Assembly: GCF_016745275.1 (NCBI RefSeq)
Contig: NZ_JADOEP010000001.1
Location: forward strand, 228,747 to 292,746
Direction: 5' to 3'
From: Enterococcus sp. BWB1-3
Lineage (GTDB): Bacteria > Bacillota > Bacilli > Lactobacillales > Enterococcaceae
DNA length: 64,000 nt
Below are positions 40,501 to 50,491 of this stretch, piece by piece. How positions within the stretch are numbered: position 1 is the first letter of the stretch; each line of letters begins with the position of its first letter. Below the pieces are notes generated by a model that saw only the letters and a list, made by a program, of their open reading frames with translations, searched no databases and had not been told where the DNA came from. The position numbers and the translations under genes are program-made.

Positions 40501-42085
40501 TTATTCAATTGAGGATTTGGCCCAGCTGATTTATGATCTAAAGATGGTTAATCCTTATGCCAAAATCAATGTAAAGCTGGTTTCCAGCACGGGTGTTGGA
40601 ACAATTGCAACTGGTGTCGTGAAGGCTGGAGCAGATGTGGTTGTTATTTCCGGCTATGATGGCGGTACAGGGGCTTCTCCGCGGAATTCAGTGAGAGATG
40701 CGGGACTGCCTTGGGAGATGGGCTTGGCAGAGGCTCATCAGACGCTTTCATTAAATAATCTTCGCCAGCGAATGACATTGGAGACGGATGGCAAACTGAT
40801 GACTGGCAGGGATGTTGCAATTGCCGCATTGCTTGGAGCTGAAGAATACAGCTTTGCTTCACTTGCTTTAGTTGCTGTCGGCTGTGTAATGATGCGAGTC
40901 TGCAGTTTGAATACCTGTCCTGTTGGCGTCGCAACTCAAAATCCGGAACTGAGGAAGTTTTTTGCAGGTAAACCGGAACATGTAATCAATGCGATGATGT
41001 TTATTGCAGAAGATCTAAGAGAGTTGATGGCAAATCTTGGATTTAGGACGATTGATGAAATGATTGGTCATGCTGAAATTTTGAAACCTAAATTTGTGGC
41101 TAAAGGAAAAGCAAAATCTCTGGATTTTTCCAGAATGCTGGGACATTCAATGGGAATTGAAAGAAAATGCGAAGATCCTTTCAGAGAAAAACGCCAGTGG
41201 AAAGAACTGGATGCTTTTGCTGAAACAGCGATTAGGAATAATCAAAAAATATATGCTGAAGAAACGATTAATAATGTAAATCGAACAGTTGGAGCCAGAA
41301 TGGGCGGATGGATTGCAGAACGTTTTGGCAATTATGCATTGGAGCCGGGGCTTCTTAATTATCATTACAAAGGAATTGCCGGTCAGAGCTTCGGCGCTTT
41401 TATCACTCAGGGAATGGAATTAAAATTAACTGGTGAAGCAAATGATTATGTAGGAAAAGGATTGAGCGGGGGGCGTCTGATTATTGTTCCTCCTGAAGAT
41501 GCAGGATATAAAGCAGAGGAGTCGCCAATTGTTGGAAATGTTGCCTGTTTCGGTGCAAATCGCGGCGAAGCTTACTTTAGAGGAAAGGGCGGCGAACGCT
41601 TCTGTGTCAGAAACAGCGGAGCCAATGTAGTTGTTGAAGGGATCGGCGATCATGGCTGTGAATACATGACGGGCGGTGTGGCTGTGATACTGGGAACTAC
41701 TGGTCGGAATTTTGGTGCAGGGATGTCTGGAGGAGTCGCGTATGTTTATGATCCTGAACAACAGTTTTCAGGAAAATGCAACATGGAGATGGTTGAATTA
41801 TTTCAATTAGGCGAATCAGGTTCTGACAGTGAGCTGAAGGAACTTTTGAAAAACCATTATCGGTATACAGCATCAGAAAAAGCAGCAGAGATTTTAGCTG
41901 ATTGGAAAAATACACAGCATCATTTCATTAAAGTTTATCCAAAAGAATATCATGAGATGATTAAGGTAACTGAGCAGCTTCAAGGTGAGGGACTTTCCGG
42001 AACTGAATTGCTGGAGACTGCATTTGAAGCGGTAATCGGAGCTCAAACTGTACCAGTGAAAACAATCATAAAGGAGCGTGGCTAG
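37577..42085 (+). CDS. gltB: Glutamate synthase (NADPH) large subunit
   Basis: 1502 residues, normal for bacterial GltB. A short propeptide precedes the catalytic N-terminal Cys of the class II amidotransferase (Cys22 in KDACGMGF). The central domain, the FMN synthase domain (PGEGGQLPGNKV, VVISGYDGGTGASP), the 3Fe-4S cysteines (CVMMRVCSLNTCPVG, about 1103-1117) and the C-terminal beta-helix with GxxGG repeats (GGVAVILGTTGRNFGAGMSG) are all present. It releases ammonia from glutamine and channels it to 2-oxoglutarate. gltD follows one base after the stop. Confidence 0.97.
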   Translation: MGKETKAAKPMMYDSSFEKDACGMGFIAQIDGIASHQLINHALTMLERMNHRGGTGAEPDTGDGAGILMAMPDTFFQKKAAAEQIMLPDKNDYGVAMLFLPQEETEKKALLHSVVTEVKNAGYRVIWEREVPFSFEYCGPGAQKVMPGFVQLFVEKPVDVESGREFEDQLFQLRRKIEKNYSPTELSICSLSSKTIVYKGMLHAYQVRLFYPDLQDKTLESSIALIHSRFSTNTFPSWDRAQPFRFLAHNGEINTLRGAENWMHSHHIEVYNEENSDSAKLENCMELLYRNGRDIPQALMMMVPEAWSEEADLKDDIAAFYEYNSSFMAPWDGPAALCFTDGEIVGAALDRNGLRPSRYSITKDNYIIAASESGVVELEPSRVIEKGVLGPANMILVDTVKGKFYRNEELKEYYASQHPYRKWLNEQQLTIEQLPQVQEEAQSVLSQEELNHLWKLNGYTDEIIRMNLLPMAEKGEEPVISMGYDSPLAVLSDKPQSLFTYFKQQFAQVTNPPIDAIREKLVIGTEMFLGRDRNLLTDQAENCNKLKINSPVLSTEDFEKIRRLDSHGQKSRVQTIQYSLKPEVPDRLFRALETMFKQVEEKIDEGATIIILSDSDRKEGQMAIPILLAVSGLHNYLVRQGKRGLASIIADSAEVCEVHHYATLIGYGASAVHPYGAYETLKDYHLSEKSETYRTAAEKGIVKIMSRMGISTIAGYHGAQLFEAVGLSEKVVNQFFTGTASRIGGLTLEQVENEYLCRYTAAYGEKENDFLPSGGSFQYKADGEHHLFNPLTIYNFQQAVRTGDYDQYKKYALQLNQEETETPTTLRAMWEFHSDRPSVKLSEVEPAETIVKRFKVGAMSYGSLSQEAHECIAEAMNQINAKSNSGEGGENRSRFKKKKNGVNLNSKIKQVASGRFGVNAEYLMSAEELQIKIAQGAKPGEGGQLPGNKVFPWIAEIRGSTPGVRLISPPPHHDIYSIEDLAQLIYDLKMVNPYAKINVKLVSSTGVGTIATGVVKAGADVVVISGYDGGTGASPRNSVRDAGLPWEMGLAEAHQTLSLNNLRQRMTLETDGKLMTGRDVAIAALLGAEEYSFASLALVAVGCVMMRVCSLNTCPVGVATQNPELRKFFAGKPEHVINAMMFIAEDLRELMANLGFRTIDEMIGHAEILKPKFVAKGKAKSLDFSRMLGHSMGIERKCEDPFREKRQWKELDAFAETAIRNNQKIYAEETINNVNRTVGARMGGWIAERFGNYALEPGLLNYHYKGIAGQSFGAFITQGMELKLTGEANDYVGKGLSGGRLIIVPPEDAGYKAEESPIVGNVACFGANRGEAYFRGKGGERFCVRNSGANVVVEGIGDHGCEYMTGGVAVILGTTGRNFGAGMSGGVAYVYDPEQQFSGKCNMEMVELFQLGESGSDSELKELLKNHYRYTASEKAAEILADWKNTQHHFIKVYPKEYHEMIKVTEQLQGEGLSGTELLETAFEAVIGAQTVPVKTIIKERG

Positions 42086-42086
42086 T

Positions 42087-43526
42087 ATGGCAGATCCATT
42101 TGGATTTTTAAACTATTCTCGAAAGGAAAATCCTTATCGACCAGTTCATGAACGAATAGCGGACTGGAATGAACTGCAGATTCCTTTAAAGGAGGATGAG
42201 CGTCAGGAACAGGCTGCAAGATGTATGAACTGCGGTATACCATTTTGTCATACAGGTATTTTTTATGGAGGAAAAAGAGCTGTTTCAGGATGTCCGAATG
42301 ACAATCTTATCCCAGAGTGGAATGATCTGGTTTATCGTGGTGAATACAAAAAAGCCTGGGAACGTTTAAGCAGAACAAACCCATTACCGGAAATGACTGG
42401 AAGGGTTTGTCCTGCTCCCTGCGAAAAGTCCTGTACGGAAGCGTTAAATGGATCAGGAGTCGCCATTCATGATAATGAACGTTTCATTATTGATACAGCA
42501 TTTGAAAATGACTGGGTGAAGCCTACAGGTATACCCAAAGAAAAAACGGGGTTCAAAGTTGCTGTTATCGGCAGCGGACCGGCTGGTTTATCTGCTGCCT
42601 GGCGATTGAATCAGCTGGGACATGAAGTGACTGTTTATGAACGCTCAGATCGTTTCGGCGGATTGCTAATGTATGGTATTCCCAATATGAAGCTGGATAA
42701 AACAGTGGTCCAACGTCGAATTGATGTTATGGAGGAAATCGGCATCAATTTTGTTGGAAATACTGAAATAGGGGTAGATATTACAGCAGCAGAGCTGTCT
42801 CAAGAATTTGATCGAATTATTGTGGCAACGGGTGCGAGTGTGCCAAGAGATTTGAAAGTTAAGGGCAGGGAATTACAAGGAGTTCAATTTGCGGTGGACT
42901 ATTTGACTGAAACAACAAAGGAAGTACTGAAGGATGGAACAGCTGCTGCAAATAAAAAGCTGGAGGGCAAGCATGTAGTTGTGATAGGCGGAGGAGACAC
43001 CGGCAGCGACTGTATTGGATCGGCAATTCGACAGGGGTGCGCTTCTGTGAAACAGCTGGAAATTACGCCTAAAATGCCTGGAAGCAGAACGGAGAATAAT
43101 CCATGGCCGGAATATCCGCTTACTGATAAATTAGGATATGGACAGGAAGAAGCACTGGCTGTTCAAAAGGAGGAGCTGACAAGTTATCAAACGTCAACCA
43201 CCTCTTTTATCGGTGCAGAACGGGGTCAGCTGATTGGAGTGGAAACAGTTCAGGTTGATCAGAATTTTCAGCCGATTGAAGGAACAGAAAAAACAATGAG
43301 AGCTGATTTGGTTTTGTTGGCAATGGGGTTTATCGGACCTGAAAAAAGTTTGCTGGAGCAGCTGGATGTTGCAGAAGTGTATGATAACTATACAACAAAT
43401 AATGAACGTGTCTATGTTGCCGGTGATGCGAAACGCGGCCCAAGTCTGGTGATCTGGGCGATCAGAGAAGGTCGGCTGGCAGCTGAGCATGTGGATAAAA
43501 CATTGAGGGCACTTGTTGCTCAGTAG
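42087..43526 (+). CDS. gltD: Glutamate synthase (NADPH) small subunit
   Basis: 479 residues. Cysteines for the Fe-S clusters are in CMNCGIPFCHTG and CPAPCEKSC; the FAD site is IGSGPAGLSAAWRL and the NADPH site is VIGGGDTGSDCIG; GDAKRGPSLVIWAI closes the FAD domain. It passes electrons from NADPH to GltB. Start is ATG 42087, eleven bases from AAAGGAG; a GTG at 42078 overlapping gltB is too near that site. The gene pair gives the cell ammonia assimilation through GS-GOGAT. Confidence 0.97.
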   Translation: MADPFGFLNYSRKENPYRPVHERIADWNELQIPLKEDERQEQAARCMNCGIPFCHTGIFYGGKRAVSGCPNDNLIPEWNDLVYRGEYKKAWERLSRTNPLPEMTGRVCPAPCEKSCTEALNGSGVAIHDNERFIIDTAFENDWVKPTGIPKEKTGFKVAVIGSGPAGLSAAWRLNQLGHEVTVYERSDRFGGLLMYGIPNMKLDKTVVQRRIDVMEEIGINFVGNTEIGVDITAAELSQEFDRIIVATGASVPRDLKVKGRELQGVQFAVDYLTETTKEVLKDGTAAANKKLEGKHVVVIGGGDTGSDCIGSAIRQGCASVKQLEITPKMPGSRTENNPWPEYPLTDKLGYGQEEALAVQKEELTSYQTSTTSFIGAERGQLIGVETVQVDQNFQPIEGTEKTMRADLVLLAMGFIGPEKSLLEQLDVAEVYDNYTTNNERVYVAGDAKRGPSLVIWAIREGRLAAEHVDKTLRALVAQ

Positions 43527-43604
43527 ATTCTGTTCATTTTATGAATAACCTGATTATTCGTAGAGAACTTCCGTGTTACTTACAGCTGATTTTTTTGTAA
43601 GCTC

Positions 43605-43633
43605 TTGACTAACAAGAAAATACGTGGTAAAGT
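43605..43633 (+). promoter_or_regulatory. his operon promoter
   Basis: TTGACT (43605-43610), 17-base spacer, TAAAGT (43628-43633). It is positioned so that transcription starts just before Stem I of the T-box. Confidence 0.7.
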
Positions 43634-43639
43634 TTTTAG

Positions 43640-43918
43640 AAATAAATGAGAATACAATGAAAAAATAATGATCAGAATAGTAGACAGCTGCAGCAGTTTC
43701 AGAGAATTTCCGGTTGGTGCAAGGAAATAACTGCGGGATGTTGAACACACCTGTAAATTGTTTTTCTGAATAATCGTAGGAAAAATCGGGAATTGCCCGT
43801 TATCGCTTTTAGTCGTAGACTAGCAGAGGTTTTTGCTGTGAGGTGAAAACAAATCTGAGGTGGGACCACGTGAAAAAACTTTCTCGTCCTCTTGGCTTAT
43901 TTGCCAAGAGGACTTTTT
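43640..43918 (+). ncRNA. T-box leader of the histidine operon (candidate specifier CAC)
   Basis: The T-box motif GAGGTGGGACCACG is at 43857-43870, followed by a strong terminator GTCCTCTTGGC / GCCAAGAGGAC (43886-43912) and T5. On the 3' side of Stem I, GAACACACCTG (43743-43753) has the canonical specifier-loop layout with CAC at 43746-43748 followed by A. CAC is a histidine codon and the downstream genes are his genes, so the specificity is well supported. Uncharged tRNA-His is expected to switch the operon on. Confidence 0.88.
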
Positions 43919-44080
43919 GGTATTCTGTGAAAATGGACGATTACCATTTGGATGGATACTCTTATTTATGGATGAGACCGAATGCGGGAGTTAAAAAGAG
44001 GGCAATAAACAAAAAAGACAGAGATTACATAGTAAATTAATGAATATATATTGAAGATGAGCAGTTAGAGAAGGGGTTTG

Positions 44081-45280
44081 ATGGATATGAAATGGAATCG
44101 CAGCTTGCCGTCGGGAACAAAGGATAAATTATTTCGTGAAGCAAACGGTGCATATCAGTTGGAGCAGCAGGTGAATCAGGTTGTGAAAAAACGCGGGTAT
44201 CAACGTGTGGATACACCATTGATTGAATTTGAAGATGTTTTTCAAGCAGATGATGGGGAAGGTCTGCTGTATCGATTCTTTGACAAGCAGGGACGATTAC
44301 TTGTTCTGCGGCCGGATATGACTATGCCTATAGGAAGAGTAGCGGCAACGACAGGTATCCAACTGCCATTAAAGCTGGCATACAGCGGAAAGGTTTTTCG
44401 CTTTAACAACGAGATGGCGGGGGAACAGAATGAATTGACACAGGCAGGAATTGAGCTGATTGGCTTTACTTCAGCAAAGGCTGAATTGGAATGTGTCAGC
44501 TGTGCTGTAGAGATATTAAATACATTGAATATTCCAAATTTTCATTTTGAACTTGGTCATGCAGGAATATTTAAAGAAATTGCTGCCTATCTGAAATTGA
44601 ATGCTGAAGAAATCAGAACGTTGAAAGAGCTGTTAAGCAATAAAAATTTGAGTGCATTAAAGGTTTTTATCCAAAATCATCCGAGTGAGCTGGATCATTT
44701 TATTGAAGAGATGCCCAAGCTTTTTGGAGAGGTAGAAGAAGTGATGGCATCTGCTCAGCAGCTGTTACCTGAAAATACAAAGCTGGCAACTGTTATTGAT
44801 GAATTTAAAGCAATGGCTCGGATGCTTCAATCAAATATAAAGAGTATTTCGTTAACTGTTGATTTAGGTTCTGTTGCGCTGATGGATTATTATACCGGTA
44901 TTTTATTCAATGGCTATGCTGATTTAATCCCGGACGTATTTTTGCGGGGCGGCCGATATGATCATCTGGTGGAACAGTTTGGACATACAGGAATTCCCGC
45001 TGTAGGCTTTGGCATCAATTTGGATACACTGGTAGCTTTGCAGTACCGGTTGGAATTGCTGGCAGACCTTGAACGACCAAAAGTACTGGTTCATGCGGGG
45101 ATTACAGATTATTCAGCAGCAGAAGAGCTGGTGAAAAAGCATGAAAGCTATGAGCTTTCTCTGTTTGACACATGGGAAGAAGCGCTGGAATACGGGAAAA
45201 AATGGCAGTATGAAGAGCTGGTTTTGATAGAAGGACAAAAGACAACCCGAATAAAAGTAGGTGAACAGGTAAATGAGTAA
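44081..45280 (+). CDS. hisZ: ATP phosphoribosyltransferase regulatory subunit (HisRS-like)
   Basis: 399 residues resembling a histidyl-tRNA synthetase catalytic core without the anticodon-binding domain: [12 protein letters not shown], motif 2 region [16 protein letters not shown] with [10 protein letters not shown], and [16 protein letters not shown]. HisZ forms a complex with short HisG and gives it histidine feedback control. The presence of a 211-residue HisG next door fits exactly. ATG 44081 or 44087 may be the start; both follow AAGGGG. First gene after the T-box. Confidence 0.93.
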   Translation: MDMKWNRSLPSGTKDKLFREANGAYQLEQQVNQVVKKRGYQRVDTPLIEFEDVFQADDGEGLLYRFFDKQGRLLVLRPDMTMPIGRVAATTGIQLPLKLAYSGKVFRFNNEMAGEQNELTQAGIELIGFTSAKAELECVSCAVEILNTLNIPNFHFELGHAGIFKEIAAYLKLNAEEIRTLKELLSNKNLSALKVFIQNHPSELDHFIEEMPKLFGEVEEVMASAQQLLPENTKLATVIDEFKAMARMLQSNIKSISLTVDLGSVALMDYYTGILFNGYADLIPDVFLRGGRYDHLVEQFGHTGIPAVGFGINLDTLVALQYRLELLADLERPKVLVHAGITDYSAAEELVKKHESYELSLFDTWEEALEYGKKWQYEELVLIEGQKTTRIKVGEQVNE

Positions 45281-45908
45281 TTTGACAATTGCCCTGACGA
45301 AGGGAAGATTGGAACGGCAGACTCTGGAGCTTTTTGAGAAGGCGGGTATAGATGTTTCATTTATGAATGACAAACAGCGGAAACTGGTTTTTCATAATGT
45401 AGATCAGTCGCTGACTTTTTTATTGGTGAAAGCGGCAGATGTGGCGACTTATGTTAGACATGGTGTGGCAGACCTTGGTGTTGTTGGAAAAGATGTTCTG
45501 TTTGAACATCCTCACGGATACTATGAAATGCTGGATCTGGAGATCGGTAAATGTAAATTTTCAGTTGCTTCTGTAGGCACTTATCAGCCTCATGATCATA
45601 AGAGAAAAAGGATTGCAACGAAATATCCAACTATAGCCTCGGACTATTTCAGAGAAAAAGGCGAAGATGTTGAAATCATTAAAATTGAAGGCTCAGTAGA
45701 AATAGCACCAGTCTTGGGTCTGGCGGATGCAATTGTTGATATTGTTGAAACAGGGACAACATTGAAAGAAAACGGACTTGAAATTTATGAAGATATCTGT
45801 GATATTTCTGCACGGATAATTGTTAATAAAGCAACATTAAAGAGGAAGCGACAGGCAATATTTGAATTGTTTCAACAGTTGGAGACAGTAATCGGAAAAG
45901 AGGGATAG
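45273..45908 (+). CDS. hisG: ATP phosphoribosyltransferase, short form
   Basis: 211 residues, lacking the C-terminal regulatory ACT-like domain of long HisG, hence dependent on HisZ. Signatures: [33 protein letters not shown], the PRPP loop in [15 protein letters not shown]. It condenses ATP with PRPP, the first step of histidine synthesis. The start overlaps hisZ by eight bases. Confidence 0.96.
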   Translation: MSNLTIALTKGRLERQTLELFEKAGIDVSFMNDKQRKLVFHNVDQSLTFLLVKAADVATYVRHGVADLGVVGKDVLFEHPHGYYEMLDLEIGKCKFSVASVGTYQPHDHKRKRIATKYPTIASDYFREKGEDVEIIKIEGSVEIAPVLGLADAIVDIVETGTTLKENGLEIYEDICDISARIIVNKATLKRKRQAIFELFQQLETVIGKEG

Positions 45909-45909
45909 G

Positions 45910-47202
45910 ATGAAGTGGCTTTCAGGAACAGCAACAGAGATTTTATCTGAACTGGATAAGGAAAAATATGTAAGAAAATCAGAAGATCAAAAGGTTGAAG
46001 AATCAACTAAAGAAATTATTGATACCGTGATTCAGCTGGGAGATCAGGCATTGCTGGATTACTCCAAACGCTTTGATCAGGCAGAAATTACTGAGCTGGA
46101 AATTTCGGCAGCAGAGGTTGATCAGGCTTATCAGAAAGTGGACAGTAAAATCCGACAGGCATTGGAGCGGGCAAAAGAAAATATTATCAGCTATCATCAA
46201 AAGCAGAAGCAATACGATTTTATGGATACTGAAAAGGATGGCGTTTTTAGAGGACAGCTGGTTCGACCTTTGGCACGTGCAGGAGTCTATGTTCCAGGAG
46301 GTACAGCAGCGTATCCATCTTCCGTTCTAATGAATGTTTTGCCGGCAAAAATTGCAGGAGTCAAAGAAATTATTATGGTTACCCCGCCTTCAAAATCTGG
46401 TATTCCGCCCATTATCTTGGCAGCTGCAAAAATCGCAGGGGTTGATCGGATTTTTCAGGTTGGAGGTGCACAGGCTGTTGCCGCACTGGCATATGGAACG
46501 AAAAGTATTCCTAAAGTCGATAAGATTGTGGGTCCAGGAAATATCTACGTTGCAACAGCCAAAAAGCAAGTCTTTGGAGCAGTTGGTATCGACATGATTG
46601 CCGGACCATCTGAAATTGGAATTTTGGCTGATAAACAGGCCAATCCAGCGTTTATTGCAGCAGACTTGCTGTCACAGGCAGAGCATGATAAATTGGCGCG
46701 AACATTTTTAGTTACTGATTCCAGAGTGCTCGCCAAAGAGGTAGAAAAGGAAATAAAGACTCAGCTGGCTGACCTGCCTAGAAAAGAAATAGCAGAGTTC
46801 TCAGTAGAAAATAATGGCTGGCTGATTGTAACTGATTCTAAAAAGGAAATGTTTGAAGTGATGAATGAAATTGCTCCAGAACATTTGGAAGTACAGATGG
46901 AGGACCCAATAAGTTGGCTTCATCAGATTCAAAATGCCGGGTCCATTTTCTTGGGAGCTTATACATCAGAACCGGTCGGCGATTACTTATCCGGAACTAA
47001 TCATGTGCTGCCAACCAGCGGGACAGCTAAGTTTTATTCTCCTCTGGGTGTTTATGATTTTGTAAAATACAGTCAGGTTAGTTACTATACAAGAGATGCG
47101 TTGGCAGAGGTTCAGGAAGACATCGCACTTCTGGCCAGAGAAGAGGGACTGGAAGCTCATGCACGGGCAGTAGAATGTCGATTTAAGGAGGAAGAACAAT
47201 GA
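45910..47202 (+). CDS. hisD: Histidinol dehydrogenase
   Basis: 430 residues. NAD-binding and zinc-site blocks are visible: [57 protein letters not shown] (Gln/His catalytic pair) and [13 protein letters not shown]. It carries out the last two oxidations to histidine. It begins one base after the hisG stop and overlaps hisB by four. Confidence 0.97.
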   Translation: MKWLSGTATEILSELDKEKYVRKSEDQKVEESTKEIIDTVIQLGDQALLDYSKRFDQAEITELEISAAEVDQAYQKVDSKIRQALERAKENIISYHQKQKQYDFMDTEKDGVFRGQLVRPLARAGVYVPGGTAAYPSSVLMNVLPAKIAGVKEIIMVTPPSKSGIPPIILAAAKIAGVDRIFQVGGAQAVAALAYGTKSIPKVDKIVGPGNIYVATAKKQVFGAVGIDMIAGPSEIGILADKQANPAFIAADLLSQAEHDKLARTFLVTDSRVLAKEVEKEIKTQLADLPRKEIAEFSVENNGWLIVTDSKKEMFEVMNEIAPEHLEVQMEDPISWLHQIQNAGSIFLGAYTSEPVGDYLSGTNHVLPTSGTAKFYSPLGVYDFVKYSQVSYYTRDALAEVQEDIALLAREEGLEAHARAVECRFKEEEQ

Positions 47203-47783
47203 GAACAGCAGCTTTAACCAGAAGCACAGCAGAAACAACGATTGAACTGGCACTAAACCTTGATGCACAGGAGCCGGTCAGTATTGATACAGGTGTCGGT
47301 TTTTTCGATCATATGCTGACCTTGTTTGCCCGTCACAGCCGAATGTCTCTGGAAGTAAAGGCTAACGGAGATCTCGACGTAGACAGCCATCATACTGTCG
47401 AAGATGTTGGTATTGTATTAGGTCAATGTATAAAAGAAGCACTGGGAAATAAGGCAGGAATCAACCGTTATGGCACCAGCTTTGTTCCTATGGATGAAAC
47501 ATTGGGGATGGCTTCACTTGATTTGAGCGGAAGATCGTATCTTGTATTTGATGCAGTGTTTGATAATCCGAAACTGGGTACTTTTGACACGGAATTAACG
47601 GAAGAGTTTTTTCAGGCACTGGCATTTAATACACAAATGAATCTTCATTTAAAGATTTTACATGGTAAAAATAATCATCATAAAATAGAATCTTTGTTTA
47701 AAGCTGCCGGAAGAGCACTAAGAGAGGCGATCACTTTGAATCCTGAAATTAACGGCATCAATTCAACGAAGGGAACATTGTAG
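47199..47783 (+). CDS. hisB: Imidazoleglycerol-phosphate dehydratase
   Basis: 194 residues, monofunctional (no HAD phosphatase domain at the N-terminus). Mn-binding histidine motifs: [27 protein letters not shown], and [21 protein letters not shown]. It dehydrates IGP to imidazole acetol phosphate. Because no phosphatase is fused or adjacent, histidinol-phosphate hydrolysis must be encoded elsewhere. Confidence 0.97.
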   Translation: MRTAALTRSTAETTIELALNLDAQEPVSIDTGVGFFDHMLTLFARHSRMSLEVKANGDLDVDSHHTVEDVGIVLGQCIKEALGNKAGINRYGTSFVPMDETLGMASLDLSGRSYLVFDAVFDNPKLGTFDTELTEEFFQALAFNTQMNLHLKILHGKNNHHKIESLFKAAGRALREAITLNPEINGINSTKGTL

Positions 47784-48410
47784 ATGATTGTAATTATTGA
47801 TTATGACACAGGAAATACACTAAATGTGCAGAAAGCACTAAATTATGTGGGACTCGAAAATAAGTTATCCTCAGATGTGAAGGAGATCGAAGCAGCAGAT
47901 GGTCTGATTTTACCAGGAGTGGGCGCATTTTCTTTGGCAATGGCTGAGCTGGAGAAAAGAAACTTGATCCAGCCAATCAAACATGCTGCGAAAAAAGGTA
48001 TTCCGATTTTGGGTGTCTGTCTTGGAATGCAGCTGCTCCTTGAAGGAAGTACTGAAAACGGCTTTACCAGAGGGCTGGGACTGATCGAAGGGATCTGTGA
48101 AGAAATTCCTCAGGAAAAGAACTTTCCTGTTCCTCATATGGGTTGGAATGATTTGATTGTTACAAAGGAGACGCCGCTGACTGCGGGTGCAGCCGGTAAA
48201 TTTGTTTATTTTGTCCATTCCTATTATGCAGACTGCGACCCGGATAATATTGATGCACTGGCACAGTATTCCATCAAAGTTCCGGCAATGATTTCAAAGG
48301 GAAATATTTTTGGGACACAGTTTCATCCGGAGAAAAGCGGTGAACCTGGGTTGAATATATTGAAGGGCTTTAAGGAGGTCGTTGATCATGTACGTATTAC
48401 CGGCAATTGA
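47784..48410 (+). CDS. hisH: Imidazole glycerol phosphate synthase, glutaminase subunit
   Basis: 208 residues, class I glutamine amidotransferase: nucleophile Cys in GVCLGMQLLL, with the catalytic His and Glu in FHPEKSGEPG. It feeds ammonia to HisF. It starts immediately after the hisB stop and overlaps hisA. Confidence 0.96.
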   Translation: MIVIIDYDTGNTLNVQKALNYVGLENKLSSDVKEIEAADGLILPGVGAFSLAMAELEKRNLIQPIKHAAKKGIPILGVCLGMQLLLEGSTENGFTRGLGLIEGICEEIPQEKNFPVPHMGWNDLIVTKETPLTAGAAGKFVYFVHSYYADCDPDNIDALAQYSIKVPAMISKGNIFGTQFHPEKSGEPGLNILKGFKEVVDHVRITGN

Positions 48411-49110
48411 TATACGCGAAGGAGAAGCAGTTCGCTTGGTCAAAGGTGATTTTGCCAGGAAAACAGTTGTGAATGAAGATCCTCTTGCTCAAGCTCGTGA
48501 ATTTAATCAGTCAGGACTTCAAAATCTTCATATTGTTGATTTGGATGGAGCATTGGCTGGGGAAACAACAAATGCACCGCTGATCAGGCAGATTAAAAGC
48601 GAAACGGGACTAACTATCGAAGTAGGCGGCGGAATTCGTTCAATGGAGCAGATAAAAGAATATATTGATTCCGGTGTAGACAGAGTCATTATAGGATCAG
48701 CTGCTCTAAAAAATCCTAAGCTTGTAAAAGAAGCGGTAAAAAAATATCAGGAAAAAATTGCTGTGGGGATTGATGCAAAGAATGGGAAAGTTGCTGTCAG
48801 CGGCTGGTTGGAAGTCAGTGAAACAGACTATTTGACCATGGCAAAAGAAATGGCTGAAATCGGTGTTCAGACAATTATTTATACAGATATTTCAAAAGAC
48901 GGGACATTAACCGGACCGAGTTTTGAACAGTACCAGCAGCTGCAGGAAGCTGTTCCAACGGTAAATATTGTTGCTTCCGGCGGTGTGAGCAGTAAAGAGG
49001 ATTTAGTCAAATTGTCGGAAATCGGTGTATATGGAGCGATAGTTGGCAAGGCCTTTTATGAAGGGAAAGTAACGCTTGAAGAAATGCAGGAGGTAGAAGC
49101 TTTATGCTGA
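48388..49110 (+). CDS. hisA: ProFAR isomerase
   Basis: 240 residues, TIM barrel made of two half-barrels. The N-terminal acid is in [19 protein letters not shown], the phosphate loops in VGGGIRS and ASGGVSS, and the second catalytic Asp in [13 protein letters not shown]. It isomerises ProFAR to PRFAR. ATG 48388 lies ten bases after AAGGAGG, inside the end of hisH. Confidence 0.96.
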   Translation: MYVLPAIDIREGEAVRLVKGDFARKTVVNEDPLAQAREFNQSGLQNLHIVDLDGALAGETTNAPLIRQIKSETGLTIEVGGGIRSMEQIKEYIDSGVDRVIIGSAALKNPKLVKEAVKKYQEKIAVGIDAKNGKVAVSGWLEVSETDYLTMAKEMAEIGVQTIIYTDISKDGTLTGPSFEQYQQLQEAVPTVNIVASGGVSSKEDLVKLSEIGVYGAIVGKAFYEGKVTLEEMQEVEALC

Positions 49111-49862
49111 CCAAACGAATCATTCCCTGTCTGGATGTCACAGATGGACAAGTAGTCAAAGGTGTAAACTTTATAAACTTAAAAAGTATCGGTGATCCAG
49201 TAGAAATTGCTCGAGCATACAACGAGCAGGGGGCGGATGAAATTGTTTTTCTTGACATCACGGCGACCAGTGACCAACGGGAAACAATGATAGCGGTTGT
49301 AGAGAGGACCGCTGCTGAAGTATTTATTCCGCTGACTGTAGGTGGAGGAATACGTTCAGTTGAGGATATGAAAAAAATGCTTCAGGCCGGAGCAGATAAA
49401 ATTTCCCTGAACTCGGCTGCGATTCAGAAGCCGGAGCTTATTCAGGCCGGAGCAGAAAAATTCGGTGCGCAATGTATCGTTGTTGCGATTGATGCAAAGA
49501 AAACCGCTGCTGGAAACTGGCACGTATTTGTTAAGGGGGGAAGAGAAGATACAGGTTTGGATGCTGTTGAGTGGGCCCAAAAGGCTGTTGCTTTGGGTGC
49601 CGGAGAAATTCTTCTGACCAGTATGGATGCAGATGGGACAAAAGCAGGGTATGATCTGGAATTGAATCAGGCAATCTGTGAAGCAGTAACAGTTCCGGTA
49701 ATTGCCTCCGGCGGTTGTGGAAACAGAGAAGATATTTTAGAAGTTTTTGAGAAGACAAATGTTACAGCCGCATTGGCAGCCAGTATTTTCCATTACGGTG
49801 AGGTGAAGATTCCCGAGCTGAAGGAATACTTAGCAGAGGAAGGAGTGAGTGTTCGCTTATGA
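49104..49862 (+). CDS. hisF: Imidazole glycerol phosphate synthase, cyclase subunit
   Basis: 252 residues, TIM barrel homologous to HisA: catalytic Asp in [18 protein letters not shown] and in [15 protein letters not shown], phosphate loops VGGGIRS and ASGGCGN. With HisH it makes IGP and AICAR. Overlaps hisA by seven bases and hisI by four. Confidence 0.97.
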   Translation: MLTKRIIPCLDVTDGQVVKGVNFINLKSIGDPVEIARAYNEQGADEIVFLDITATSDQRETMIAVVERTAAEVFIPLTVGGGIRSVEDMKKMLQAGADKISLNSAAIQKPELIQAGAEKFGAQCIVVAIDAKKTAAGNWHVFVKGGREDTGLDAVEWAQKAVALGAGEILLTSMDADGTKAGYDLELNQAICEAVTVPVIASGGCGNREDILEVFEKTNVTAALAASIFHYGEVKIPELKEYLAEEGVSVRL

Positions 49863-50179
49863 AACCCGATTTTTCTAAAGGACTGATTCCTGCAATAATT
49901 ATTGAGGATCAGACAGATGATGTTTTAATGCTGGCTTATATGAATGAGGAAAGCTTCAATAAGACACTTGAAACCAGAACAACATGGTTTTATTCCCGTT
50001 CCCGTCAATCGTTGTGGAATAAGGGAGAGACCAGCGGGCACATTCAAAAGGTGAAAAAAATTGCGACGGATTGTGATCAGGATACCTTGCTGATTCGAGT
50101 AGACCAAACGGGACCAGCCTGTCACACAGGCGCTCACAGTTGTTTTTTCAATGTGATAGTTGAGGAGGAACAAGCATGA
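49859..50179 (+). CDS. hisI: Phosphoribosyl-AMP cyclohydrolase
   Basis: 106 residues, the monofunctional form. It has [31 protein letters not shown] and the zinc-binding [10 protein letters not shown]. It opens the purine ring of PR-AMP. Overlaps both hisF and hisE, so it is translated as part of the same coupled series. Confidence 0.95.
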   Translation: MKPDFSKGLIPAIIIEDQTDDVLMLAYMNEESFNKTLETRTTWFYSRSRQSLWNKGETSGHIQKVKKIATDCDQDTLLIRVDQTGPACHTGAHSCFFNVIVEEEQA

Positions 50180-50490
50180 TTGAGATCTTGTATAATGAAA
50201 TTTTAGAGCGAAAAGAACAGCCCAAAGAAGGCTCCTACACAAACTACCTGTTTGATAAAGGGCTTGATAAGATCTTAAAAAAAGTTGGTGAAGAATCAAC
50301 TGAAGTAATTATTGCTGCAAAAAACAATGATCAGGAAGAACTCATTTATGAAACAGCAGATTTAGTTTATCATATGTTGGTGCTTCTGGCTGAAAAAGGC
50401 GTGTCATTGGATGAGATAAAAGCGGAACTGGAAGAGCGGCAGGGAAAACTGAGTGTGACGAAAGATCGCGGAGAAATAGAAAATTTATAA
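50176..50490 (+). CDS. hisE: Phosphoribosyl-ATP pyrophosphohydrolase
   Basis: 104 residues, MazG-like all-helical fold with [20 protein letters not shown] and [14 protein letters not shown] providing the acidic metal ligands. It hydrolyses PR-ATP to PR-AMP. Separate hisI and hisE, rather than a fused hisIE, is the Gram-positive-type arrangement seen in several lineages. Last gene of the his operon; a terminator with long intervening sequence follows. Confidence 0.95.
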   Translation: MIEILYNEILERKEQPKEGSYTNYLFDKGLDKILKKVGEESTEVIIAAKNNDQEELIYETADLVYHMLVLLAEKGVSLDEIKAELEERQGKLSVTKDRGEIENL

Positions 50491-50491
50491 T

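Noticed and set aside
43843..44040. 65-residue frame before hisZ
   Set aside because: It overlaps the T-box motif and terminator hairpin and has no ribosome site.
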